Source: Neurospora intermedia (lineage: Eukaryota; Ascomycota; Sordariomycetes; Sordariales; Sordariaceae). From it: a stretch of DNA of 64,000 bases. The number at the start of each line of letters is the position of its first letter. Position 1 is the first letter of the stretch. Where the stretch lies: the NCBI GenBank assembly GCA_037102815.1, contig BTPP01000001.1:6349001-6413000 (forward strand), written 5' to 3'. Shown in pieces: positions 35,469 through 46,324 of this stretch. Under the pieces are notes generated by a model that did no database searches, had not been told where the DNA came from, and saw only the letters and a list, made by a program, of their open reading frames with translations. Made by a program: the position numbers and the translations under genes.

Positions 35469-37556
35469 CTAAACCTCAACCAACTCCCCCTCCTCCGTAC
35501 CGTCCCTCGTCTTCCTCAAATCCGTCATCTTCTCCCCACCACTCTTCTTCCCCTTCGAATCATTGGGCGGCACAAACTCCCCATTCTTCAACGTCCACCC
35601 CTCCCTCTTCATTCTCGCCCACGTATGCTGGATCTTGAACCTGACCAAGTCCCCCGCCGCCCTTGCGTCCTCCGCTGAATCGTGCCCCAATAGCTTTCCA
35701 CCCTGTCCCGTCGTCCCATCGGCGGCGGAATCAGCATCCGGTTCCACCTGGATAGCCTTGTTGAGGTTCCATTCCATCAACATCTTCAGCCCGTGTCGAT
35801 ATGGAAGAGCCTTCTTGTGTGGAAAGAGAAGAACGGTGTCGATGAGTGTAGGGTGGCAGATGCGCATGGCGTTGAGATCGTTTTCTAGGCCGTGGCCTAT
35901 GAGTGGGGTGGTGGGGGATATGAGACTGAATAGTAGGTCACGGGCGACGGCGAGGGAGGGGACGATTTGCATCTTTTTGCGCTGGTCTGGTTCTGGTGGG
36001 TTGTTGTTGGTGGTGGTGGTGGTGGTGGTTGGGGGCTTGGAGGAGGAATCGGTGTCGATGACGGTGTCAAGAGGAGCGACAGGTTTCCATGGCTCAGCGT
36101 TGATGAGATCCTCTGGCCAGACGCCGGAGAAGCGGGAGTTGAGGTCGAGGATCTCGCCCATGGGGCGAATGAGGATGTCAAGGAGTTCTTTGCCGTCGGG
36201 CCAGTTGACTGCCGTCAAGCGAACGAGTTCAAGACCATTGACCGTGTAGCACATTTCGCAGTCGAAGCAGACGGCGCGGTCCTTGGGTACGGAGGGGTTC
36301 TCGGGGGTTTCCATAAAGGGCACAATGGTCGCTAGACGGGCGGGGGACTTGACGGTGAAGACGTGAGTGCTGCAGCTTGTACAGCCGGTTGAATCGCCGG
36401 CGAGTTGTTTGCAGCATCGATAAGTCCTCTCTTGCTGGACGGTGCTGGTTGGGTTACGCTCCGGGTAGATGAGTCGACCCCAGTGGTAGGTGCAGGGACC
36501 GCCGCTGGTGAGAGCGCCGTCCTCTTCGCGACGGCCGGGGAAGACTTGAAAACGCTTGGTGCAGCGGTCGCATGTCTCCCAGCCCATGGCAGCCTCAACG
36601 CCCTCGCGTGCCTTTTTGATTTCCTCTTCAGATGGCGGCTTGGGGACGTATCCATGTTGGGCGAGTTCGGTGATGGACGTGAAAATATGTGGTAGGAAGG
36701 CGATCTCTTCTTGCGGCGTCAGACCTGTGTTGATCTCCTTAGGAGGACCCAGGAGGGCCTGCTTCTTGGAGCTTGCTTGGGTCGCAGCGGCTTTGCGTTC
36801 CTCTTCCTTCTTAATCTCGGCATGACGCTCAGCCTTCCATTGTTTGGGCGTCATCTTCTTGTAGCCCATGATGCGATTTTTGATGACATTATTGTAGATG
36901 GATGGCTTGTCCATCGCAATCTTCTCCTCCAAGTCCAGAGAAAGCCATATTAGTTCTTGCGGTGTAAGAACTAACTTCTTGCTCTCCGCATCTTTGCCAG
37001 CCGCCTTTTCCATCTCTTTGTTCAGTCGGACGAATTGTTCGTGCAGCATCGTCAATGCTTTGAACCGGAACTCAAATGTAGCAGGTGCCACACCCTTGAG
37101 CATGCGAGGATTGAGTGTCTCAACCTTCCGAGAAGCTTGTGCCTTTCGAATGGGAACCTTCTTCTCGGCGCTTTTCTCGGGTGTTGGATTGGCGGGTGAT
37201 GAGACGGCTGCCGGTTTAGTTGCTGGAGTAGCGGGAGCTTCAGACGGACTTGACTGAACAGACACAACTGTTGGCTTTCGGCCCAGTGGCGGGGGCGACA
37301 CAGGTTTCTTGGCCGTCACAGGCTCCGGGTTGGGCTGCGAAGACTCTGCCGTTGTCGGCGGTGTACTCTGGGTAGGCTCTGTAGACAACTTGCGACGCTT
37401 TCGCGGATTGTCATCTGCGTCCGGACCATCGTGTTTGGCTGACGCTGGAGCGGCCGGCTTCTTGTTCCAGCTATGTTGAAAGAGACATCCAGACTCAGTG
37501 CACCTGTCGCCATGCGGGCAGGGGATTGACCCCAAGTTCTGTAAAACGGTGTCCAT
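35469..37556 (-). CDS. rex3: RNA exonuclease 3 (Rex3), DEDDh family
   Basis: Single-exon ORF of 695 residues. An N-terminal CCCH zinc-finger segment (PCPHGDRCTESGCLFQH, residues 12-28) is followed by a Pro/Ala/Lys-rich disordered region and a helical region (about 170-330). A Cys/His cluster (CDRCTKRF, CCKQLAGDSTGCTSC) precedes the exonuclease domain. Catalytic motifs: FDCEMC (D and E, near residue 430), LIGHGLENDLNAM (near 555) and GHDSAEDARAAGDL (H and D, near 625). Rex3 trims 3' ends of RNase MRP and other small RNAs in yeast. Start chosen at MDTVLQNLGSIPCPHG (37556): the frame stays open upstream to 37964, but that part looks like translated leader. Confidence 0.9.
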   Translation of the reverse strand: MDTVLQNLGSIPCPHGDRCTESGCLFQHSWNKKPAAPASAKHDGPDADDNPRKRRKLSTEPTQSTPPTTAESSQPNPEPVTAKKPVSPPPLGRKPTVVSVQSSPSEAPATPATKPAAVSSPANPTPEKSAEKKVPIRKAQASRKVETLNPRMLKGVAPATFEFRFKALTMLHEQFVRLNKEMEKAAGKDAESKKLVLTPQELIWLSLDLEEKIAMDKPSIYNNVIKNRIMGYKKMTPKQWKAERHAEIKKEEERKAAATQASSKKQALLGPPKEINTGLTPQEEIAFLPHIFTSITELAQHGYVPKPPSEEEIKKAREGVEAAMGWETCDRCTKRFQVFPGRREEDGALTSGGPCTYHWGRLIYPERNPTSTVQQERTYRCCKQLAGDSTGCTSCSTHVFTVKSPARLATIVPFMETPENPSVPKDRAVCFDCEMCYTVNGLELVRLTAVNWPDGKELLDILIRPMGEILDLNSRFSGVWPEDLINAEPWKPVAPLDTVIDTDSSSKPPTTTTTTTNNNPPEPDQRKKMQIVPSLAVARDLLFSLISPTTPLIGHGLENDLNAMRICHPTLIDTVLLFPHKKALPYRHGLKMLMEWNLNKAIQVEPDADSAADGTTGQGGKLLGHDSAEDARAAGDLVRFKIQHTWARMKREGWTLKNGEFVPPNDSKGKKSGGEKMTDLRKTRDGTEEGELVEV

Positions 37557-39047
37557 TGTTTGAGCGCGGGTTGGCCAGGGGTCACGGTTTGCCAACGGGT
37601 TTGCTTCCTGCGAGTCGTCCCGGCGCTGGATAGACGTGTTGCTAAAGGAGCGAAAGGGCGGTCTTGAGGGTAATAGAACCGCAAGATGACGGGATCTTGA
37701 GAGTCTATTAGCGACCTCGCGCGTGAAGCTTGGAAGACGTGCTATGGTAGGCAACTCTGGAAGTTGATGAAGTAAATGTCCACTTGGGAGAAGCCGACTT
37801 GGGTGGCAGACTCTTGTCGATTGGAATAATATCGATATATAAGGTATATTGTATGTCGTTGTCAAGATGGGGTGGGAGCTTCCAGGTTGTGAATCGAAGA
37901 AATCGAATAGTGAAATCGACTGGGTGACGAATTGGGCAAACAAGGAAGGCTCAATCCGCAGCACTCACTCGCTGCTTCACTTTATAATCCCAGCGTAGTC
38001 AGACCGAATATCCACCTGAATGTCGTAGTACGCAGCGTGATGTTGATTTCGTCTTGTCTTTGAAGCAACGAATTTTGACGCAGAATGTGTTATATATAGA
38101 GAAGGGGGGGCCGAGATTATCGTGGGATCCGAAGAGGCTACAGGACGTCAGCTTGGGACTCTGCCGCAATTACGTAAAGAAGCAGGTAAAGGGTGATGGA
38201 CTATATTCCAGCTCGTCTCGTCAAGTCAACCTTGTGTGTGACCAACGGCAAAGTTTAAACTGTTGGACCTCTGGGATGACAGCATACTAAACCGAGTCTT
38301 CAAGGTTGCCCAGTTAGGTTGCAGCAGTTGAAATGGGCAGCAGAGGCAGGGATGAAATGCAAAAGCCAGCAGAGGGCAACACATACGCCAGCGGTGAGCA
38401 CCGTATACTACTAAGTATATCTGACAAGTACAGGTCAAGCGATAGTCTAGATATGCCCGGCCTCTCAACCTCTCGTCTTTGATGTCTTGTGAGTGTTTTC
38501 AGTGTGGTGTTGAGATGAAGTTGATGACAATTCGAGGTTGAGCCAAGAAACGGGAAACATGCCCATGAGGCGGGTAGCTGAGGCCCCTGCGTTCGGCCAT
38601 TGGTCCACCGAACCGCCGCTAAGCGTTACGGGATCCATGCGTCCCTAGCGTTGTGAGGTCTGTCTGGGATGTGTACGGTTTTCACCTTTCATAACATACA
38701 CTTAGTAAGGTATATCACGTCTCAGGAATCCTATTTTGGATGGTTGTGACATTTCTTTGCCAGAACTGAGAGCCTCAGGAAAAGAGTGGCCATTCCTTCA
38801 CCATTACCACGTCCGTCAAGGTATTCACTCGGATGTCATCTCGAATAACCAAAGACAAGTCAAGTTCAAACATGCTCCTATTGTAACAAGTGCCTAGTAT
38901 AAGCGGGGAAGATACACAATGCTCATATCATAATAATACAGTCCCATTTTGGTCATTACCTCCCTTTACCTCCGTAGCCTAGGTATTCTGGTCCCCTTTC
39001 TGCAGAACCATCTTCGTCTCTTTCTCTTACTGATTGATTCCTCCCGT
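37557..39047. promoter_or_regulatory. rex3 promoter/leader and phb1 3' region
   Basis: About 1.5 kb. The rex3 frame stays open from 37557 to 37964 on the minus strand, but the composition is leader-like (Ser/Arg/Leu) and unlike the homologous N terminus. The rest has no recognisable ORF, RNA or repeat. Confidence 0.45.
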
Positions 39048-39955
39048 TTATGCCCTGCCAACGTTCATCAACAGATTTGTCCCCTTGCCACCTCCGGGCA
39101 GGTACGCCACGTTCGGGTTGGCAGCCAACACCTGGGCAATCTCCCTCGACGCCTCAATCTTTCTGATCTGGATCAAACCATCGCCAGCCTTGGCAATAGA
39201 CTTGCTGATGGTCTCTGCACTCTCGGCTTCACCCTCGGCGCGGATGACGTTGGCCTGGCGCTCCTGCTCGGCGCGCTCGACGATGAAGCGCGCACGCTCG
39301 GCATCCTGCTGCGCAATCTGCTTCTGCTCGACGGCCTTGGTGAACTCCTTGCCAAAGGTCATGTGGGTGATGGAAACATCCTCGAGCGCAATGTTGAACT
39401 CGGCGGCGCGCTTGACGAGGTCGGCACGGATGCGCTGCGAGACGGCCTCACGCTGCGTGATGAGCTCGGCGGCGTCGAACTGGGCGACGATAGACTTGAG
39501 TACTTCGTTGCCGATGGAGGGGAGGACACGCTCGTCGTAGTCTGGGCCGAGGTTCTGTGGGGATTCCAGTTAGTGAAAGTTCATTGTGATCCGTCGTAGC
39601 TGTCCGAAGGGGCAATTTCGTGTAAACGCACCTGGTAAATCTTGGGCAGAGCCTGCACCTCAGGGCGGTGCAGCACTCTGAGCGTCAAGCTGACCATCTG
39701 CAAATCCTTGGAGCCGGTGGTGGTAGGGATGATGCGAGGCTTGGTGCGAACATCGAAGATGATGGCCTTCTGCAGCCATGGAATGAGAAAGTGGGTGCCC
39801 TCGTTGACGACCGTGTCCTTCACACCGGCAACTCTGTCGAAGATAACCGCCCGCGAACCACCTCTGACGTCGTAGATGGAGTTTTGGAGAAGAGCCACAC
39901 CAACAGTTGCCGGGATGGCGAACTTGGTGATCATGTCCAACCCTCTTGCCGCCAT
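39048..39955 (-). CDS. phb1: Prohibitin-1
   Basis: Predicted 276-residue protein from exons 39955-39632 and 39554-39048 (77-bp phase 0 intron). It shows an N-terminal hydrophobic anchor ([19 protein letters not shown]), then the prohibitin/SPFH domain ([63 protein letters not shown]) and a C-terminal coiled coil ([19 protein letters not shown]). Prohibitins form ring complexes with Phb2 in the mitochondrial inner membrane, where they act on AAA protease regulation and membrane organisation. Length is normal for the family. It is divergent to qcr8. Confidence 0.96.
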
Positions 39956-40638
39956 TGTGAATATCGGTTTCTATCAAGTTTTGGGGATCGAACTTGGTTG
40001 ATGTGGTGGTAAGGGATCTGACTCGGGAGTATTCGTGGACGTCGTTTCCGGGGATACCTCAAGGTGGGCTGTGGGATTATCGCACTACAAACACTAAGTA
40101 CGTCGTGGACCGTGGATCGTGGTGGTGATGGTGCTTCCCCAGTTGCAGCAGTAAGCAGCAGTCGTTCCTCTGCGATGGATGGATGGAGCTTCTGCAAAAA
40201 GTGGAGTACCATGTCGCCCGGACCAGGCCCAGCTCTCTCAAGCTCCCCGCATGCCGCATGGCCCGGGGGTGTCTTTCAGTGCTTGCGTTCAGTGATTCAA
40301 TATCTTGATGGTCCGTGCACATTGTTCAACAGGCGGGCAGGTCGGAAGGAGGCTGAAAGAGAATGATGCTGTCAAGGTACTTGCAGCTTGTACCTTTTCC
40401 ATGCTAATCCCTTTTGAGCCTCCACTCAGCACTCGGGTTTCCGACTGCCAGTGACGGCTCCATGGCACTTGGCAACTGAAGTGCCAGCCACTCACTGTCG
40501 CCCGATTTCAGTTCGAACTTCGTCAAACCCGGTTCAACGCCGCGCGAAGCTCTTCCCGAACCTTTACGACGACTGCGTCCTCACCACGACCCGATTGATA
40601 CCCTCCATAGCGCGTTTCGCGACAACACATATTCCAAG
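39956..40638. promoter_or_regulatory. Shared divergent promoter, phb1 / qcr8
   Basis: 683 bases separate the two start codons of divergent genes for mitochondrial inner-membrane proteins. The region probably contains both promoters. I could not pick out a shared factor site with confidence. Confidence 0.55.
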
Positions 40639-41473
40639 ATGCGTCCTACTCAGACCATGCTCGGTGGCGGCGGCGGTGCCCCCATCGGCAAGTACAACCA
40701 GTCAGTCTTCCCACTTGTGATTTGGAAGAGCCCGGAACTTCATGGCACAAGCTACTGGCGATGCGCCCTTTTCCCTTTGCGCCGGCTCCCCCTCCGATCC
40801 AGCTCTGAATGTTAGCTAACGTGCATGTTGGTATAGCTACCTTGGTGGCTGGGGTAACTTTGGTGAGTAGGAACCTTTGCAATTGACGATGCACCGACAC
40901 CAAACACACGGCAATTCTTCAACAACGGGAAATACCGGGATGGGAGGAAATGGGAATATGAGGGCACGAGAGATGGCCGAGCCAGAGGACGAAGAACCTT
41001 GATGACCGCCCGCCCACTCGCCCGCACGCCGAACCCTTGACGAACCGATGAGACGACCCCCGAGACAGAACAAGACCATCTAACCCATGTTGTTTCTCTT
41101 CCCGACGAATAGGTGGCATGAAGCAGAGGGGCATCATCTCCTACGGTATCAGCCCTAACCGCCAGAACCCCCTTGCCGGCACTGCCCACGACGCCGTTTT
41201 CAACACCTTCAGACGTGTCAGCTCCCAGTTCCTCTACTGGGCCCCCTCCCTTGTTGCCGGCTACTACATCATGAACTGGGCTGTCGAGCGGTACGTTGCA
41301 TCACCACCACCACCCACAGCCCCGAAGGATTTCGATCACGGGGTGGCAAAGGAGGGACCGTTGTTGTCGTCGTTCAGGAGAGTGCCGTATTCTAACATGG
41401 GATTCTGCTGGCTAGTAACCACTACCTCAACTCGAAGGCCGGTCGTGCTGAGTTCGCTGGCCAGGAGGAGTAA
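40639..41473 (+). CDS. qcr8: Cytochrome bc1 complex subunit 8 (Qcr8, 11 kDa)
   Basis: Predicted 107-residue protein from four exons: 40639-40700, 40837-40862, 41113-41290 and 41416-41473. The second exon is only 26 bases. The spliced product begins MRPTQTMLGGGGGAPIGKYN and continues HYLGGWGNFGGMKQRGIIS, then YGISPNRQNPLAGTAHDAVFNTFRR, one membrane span (FLYWAPSLVAGYYIMNWAVE) and ends in NHYLNSKAGRAEFAGQEE. This is the ubiquinone-binding QP-C subunit family of complex III. All junctions close the frame. None of the small exons could be found from open frames alone; they follow from the known order of conserved residues. Confidence 0.93.
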
Positions 41474-44400
41474 GCGATGGACTTTACGATACTTGGGCAC
41501 GGAACCAGGGTGCAGTTCCCGAGAGAGAGAACTAGTACTCAATAGACTAACCTGTATATCACCATCTTTATTCCCACACGGTTTCGAATTGGAGTTGGCA
41601 TAGACAAGACATGGACCTCTTTTATGGGTATCGGCATGTGCTGGTTTTGGATCTCACGACACCTGGAATCCCACCACCTAGTCTCGCCTTGTTCACGGTC
41701 GGCTCAACAGATCGCATGTGATTTTGAGCCTTGTCACCATCCCATTCTATCCACGCATATCCGGACGTTCCCTTGGCCAGCTCCAGCTCTCTTGTCTTTG
41801 GGGTATAATTGTTGAGCATTTTGCCGGCCCGGAAGCTAGTGCCTTGAATGACTGGTGTTCGCTCGCGTGGCTGCACCAGCTCTTGCGAGGAGAACCATAA
41901 GGTGATGAACTGGTTTCCTTCATGGACTTTGATTTTGTTTCTCGCCCTCTGAAATCTTGCTAGACGCTGGGAAGCTCAAACTGTAGCCGCGCCTTGCCTT
42001 ATGACGTATCACCACGCCTGTGAAGCCAAATGTCCTCATTCATATACCATTCCTCTCCAGCCTTGCTCAGCATTCTCATCTCCACGAGTTGGACTGTGAA
42101 CATCTCACCTTCAACCTCGTCCTCTTTCTGGTCATCAACTCAAGGTCCAACAATCAATTGGAGGAGAAACAACTCATCCCGAAGCCTGCCATCCGGTTCC
42201 GCCGCCCTTTTGAGTGGCGAAAGACACATGCAAATGCATGCTTCAGGTCTCCCGAACACATCTCACCATCGTATATGTCGACAGCTAATCAACAAACAAT
42301 GACAGGAGGTAGACTCGAAGCCACTATATGTATTCAAAACTAAACAATGCACTGCACCAAGCCCCAACTTCCAGACCGCATTTCCAGGGTAACGTCCCAA
42401 AGTAGTCATAGGTACCATGATGTTCGTTAGTCCCCTACTACTACTGGTATTGGTATCGTGCCTAGCCATTAGCTGCAGTGCAGTGCAATTTTCCAGAATC
42501 GCTTGTGGAAGAAAGAGCATGGAGATCGGTGAAGAAATCCAGCCATACATCCATCAGCCCAACCAACGCAACATTCAGGGGTAATGAAAAGAAACTAAAC
42601 AAATGCAGGAACGGGTGGCCCAAAAGCGAAAACGAAACCCCCTTTTTTTTTCTCACAACCTCGGCTGTCATTATACAATGTTTTGATGTTATATTTTTTT
42701 TCGCTTGAGTTGCATTGGGTTATAATGGCGATAACAGGGTCTCGCCATTTGTTCGCTTTTGTAAAGAGATCATAGTAGTATTTATGACGGGGTTTAATAC
42801 ATGGAGCATGGGTATGTGTTGAGGAGAGGGAAAAGACGAACATGTGAAATTGCCGTGCCGTGTTATTCCATTTAGCACAGACCATTCCAAGCTATACTAT
42901 AATATCAAGACTGAATGATAGAGAAAATACAAACACCAAAAAAAAAAAAAAGGTTCACGTTCAATCAATTGGCGTCGCTCATCCCCCTCCAGATAAAAAG
43001 AAAGACATCCAACCAAGGAGGTCCCATGTTGTGTCGGCGCTGATGTTGAGTGGTTAAGTAGGTTTGTTGTTGCCTGCAGCGTTGTTGTTGTGTTGACTGA
43101 CAGCAGCTCCCGTTGCGCTGTGAATTGTGGATTGTGGAACCCACCCCGCCATAGACATGGCCCATCCATCCATTCATCGAGATGATGGCCGACGACGGAG
43201 GGGGGCCTAGGCAGGTCGATCGGGTTTCCCGCTCGCTTGTCCGCTCGTTGTCCAAGTCAGTCGGGAGGAACACGTGAATGGATTCAGTGGATGAAATGGC
43301 ATTTGTTGAGCACCCCTGGAAACCCCGTCGAGATGCCCGTTTTTAAGACCCATTGTCTTTGCTGAGAACAACCACTGAGCCGCCGCCGTTGTTGTGTCGT
43401 TAGTCGTTACCATCCCCGTGCTGTTCGGCTAGCGTCCCGTTGTGTTGGCGACTGGACTGGACTGGACTGGAGTAAAGTCGTTGTTTGTGATCGCTGGGCG
43501 CCACTCGATAATTGGAAGAAGAGAGAAAAAAACATCCAGAACGGGAGCTCTTCACCATCACGACGGCATCATCAACTGAAACCCCGATATAAAGGCGGCG
43601 CATGTACATATATTTGGCACGGGGATATCAGTGCTTGATTGCACTTGCTGGGTTTCGTGAAGTTGTAATAAACCGGGGTTGTTGACTTTGTTTGTATCTT
43701 GCCTGTGAGGTCGATCTTTGGAACTGGGCGGTCACCACCCTTCTCTTTCTTTTTTTCTACTCTGATCCCTATCGATTACCCAAAAAGGGTGTCATCCGGA
43801 TGTTCGTATTTTTTTGATAGCCAACCAAGTCCAGACAAAGCAGATCTGGGCGGGCCTCGGACATCCCATCTCACCACTTGCGCTGTTCGAAGTTCGACAG
43901 GCAACATTTAAGTTTTTGCAACCTGAATGGAACTTGCAACTCTTTTTGGGAACAACTTCAGAAAGAAAAGAAAGAGTATGTAACCGCTTGTCTCTGGAAA
44001 CTACAGAAAAGGCCGTTATTACACTGCGTGCGGTTGACGACATTGGCCCCTTCTTCGCGCAACCCCCCCGAGTCTCCAGTCTCCAGTAGTCTCCAGTCTC
44101 CAGACCTCCAGGCTCTGACCCCAACATTGGATCGTTGCCCGTCTCCAGACTCCGTCCGGCCCTAGTGTAGCTCGCTGCTTCTCGATCTTCCCCAAAAAGT
44201 TCCCCAACCGGATCTCGGCCAACAAATCATACAAACCTAACCTAACGGGAAACAAGCCATATCCACGTAACCGTTCGTTTCTCCAGCGCCCGCTCTCTTT
44301 TGCGGCTTTCAGTCCAACCATCCTCGCCATCCGCAATAGTTCCCCGTCACAGAGCAACCCAACAGCTTTCGGTCGCTGCGCAACACCAAACCTCGGCCGG

Positions 44401-44627
44401 GCAACAAACGCCCCTCCCGTACCCTGCAGGCCACCCCAAGCCCAAACCCAATCCCACGTCCGACGGTTTTTGTTTTACAGTAGGGGCCGCGCGAAATTGG
44501 CTACCATACATCATCGATCTTTGCTCGAATAAACCCACCGTCGTCGCTGTCGCCGTCACACAGTTTGCAACTGCCACTGGGCGCGGTTCGCATTGGCGTC
44601 CTTCATGGCTTTCCCCGCGCTGGCAAG
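41474..44627. promoter_or_regulatory. Intergenic: qcr8 3' region and nem1 upstream region
   Basis: About 3.15 kb without a supportable gene. Small repeats occur: (ACTGG)4 at 43451-43470, and AGTCTCC words between about 44071 and 44105. The final 400 bases before the nem1 ATG are rich in C with CCAACC words and fit a long leader. ORFs such as 44300-44731 overlap the true start in another frame. Confidence 0.4.
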
Positions 44628-46324
44628 ATGAACTCCCTAAACATCATCTCGGCCCGAGTATCACCAACGTCCAGCCCGACCCCGTCTCGATCGAACTCTA
44701 TAAGCGCACTCAGCCTAGCCCACCATCTTAGCAGCAAAGAGGAGGGCGATCATCATGGGTCGCGCAGCAACGATGAACTGTTGGGTCTAGCCAACAAACA
44801 CAACACACTGCCAGAAGAGCCCGAGGACAAGGAGATTACTGCACAAGGGGGATACGATGGACAGCACTACGATCCCGACGAGAAGACCCCTCTGCTAGCC
44901 CAAGATCAGCCCAAGTCGCCGACCACATGGGCATCCCTCCCGAAGCGCTTCGCGTTTGCCATTGTCGAGTCTATACGCTGGCTGCTCATGACGATCGCTG
45001 CGCCTGGCCTCTACTTGGTCGCTTTGTTCTACGATGCCGAGGGCAACTTTGCGCCTACCAAACAATTACGGAAACTCTTCGGTCGATATGGAGGAAACGC
45101 CAAGGAAATGGCAATGGATTACCACGAGGCGGCTGCCCTCTCTGACGCCAACCTTGACGGGGCAGGTAGCGGGGGAAGCATTCGCAAGTCACGAAAGTCT
45201 CGCCTCCGTTCTAGCGGCTCCTCATCGTCAGGGCTCTCGTCCGAGTCCGAATCGGAAGCGGAAAGCCGGACAGGTAGTAACAGCAGCGGACGACGTCTTA
45301 AATCGAAATCATCCCAAGACTCTGAAGAAATCGCACCGGCACGACGCTCCATAAGAATTAAGCTTCACTCGGACGCCGACTCCCTACGACAGCGCAAACA
45401 GCGAAAGGACCGCTCCTCCGCCTCCGGCCGATCTACCACTAATAGCGATGGCAACGGCGGGTCCGGCCAGCAAAACCTTAGCGTCCCCGGCAACGACATC
45501 TCGGCCCAGCTCAAGTCACCCACATCGCCCGTCGGTGCCCTGACCAAGTACCCCAAGACGCCTGCGCCCCCAAGGCCTCTAATCCCCAAGCGCCAGCCCT
45601 CGTACAAGATCAGCGCCGTCGACCCAGCCAACCTCAAGCACCAAAAGACGCTCATCCTCGACCTAGACGAGACCCTAATTCACTCCATGTCCAAAGGCGG
45701 ACGCATGTCCTCGGGCCACATGGTTGAAGTGCGACTGAACACGACTTATGTGGGCGTGGGCGGGCAACAGACCATCGGGCCGCAGCATCCCATCCTCTAC
45801 TACGTGCACAAGCGCCCCCATTGCGACGAGTTCCTGCGACGTGTCAGCAAGTGGTACAACCTGGTGGTGTTCACGGCGTCGGTGCAGGAGTATGCGGACC
45901 CCGTGATTGACTGGCTGGAGAGCGACCGCAAGTACTTCTCGGCCAGGTATTATCGGCAGCATTGCACGTTTAGACATGGGGCGTTTATCAAGGATCTGAG
46001 CTCGGTGGAGCCGGATCTGAGCAAGGTCATGATATTGGATAATAGCCCGCTGAGTTATATGTTTCATCAGGGTAAGTTCTGTTTCTGTTTCTGTTCTGTT
46101 TTTATGCCCGTGTATAACTTGCTGGAGGGAAACAAAGTGCTGACAAGAGGGGAAAACAACGCAAAACAACAGACAATGCGATACCCATACAAGGCTGGAT
46201 CAGCGACCCGACGGACCTCGATCTGATGTACTTGATACCGTTCCTCGAAGGTCTGCAGTACGTGTCGGACGTGAGAGCCCTGTTGGCTTTGAGAGACGGA
46301 GAGGATGGACAGCATACGGCTTAA
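44628..46324 (+). CDS. nem1: Nuclear envelope phosphatase Nem1 (FCP1/CTD-like)
   Basis: Predicted 531-residue protein from exons 44628-46071 and 46173-46324 (phase 1 intron). The N-terminal half is disordered and Ser-rich, with one hydrophobic segment (FAIVESIRWLLMTIAAPGLYLVALFY, about residues 108-133) that would anchor it in the ER/nuclear envelope. The C-terminal FCP1 domain has the DXDX(T/V) motif LILDLDETLIHS (near residue 344), VHKRPHCDEFL, VVFTASVQEYADPVIDWLE and KVMILDNSPLSY, ending with WISDPTDLDLMYLIPFLEGL. With Spo7 it dephosphorylates the lipin phosphatidate phosphatase and so controls phospholipid synthesis and nuclear membrane growth. The Ser/Arg-rich segment before the catalytic domain is longer than in yeast. 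Confidence 0.94.

Noticed and set aside
37557-37964. N-terminal extension of the Rex3 ORF
   Set aside because: Open in frame, but its Ser/Arg/Leu composition is leader-like and the CCCH finger starts naturally after the Met at 37556.
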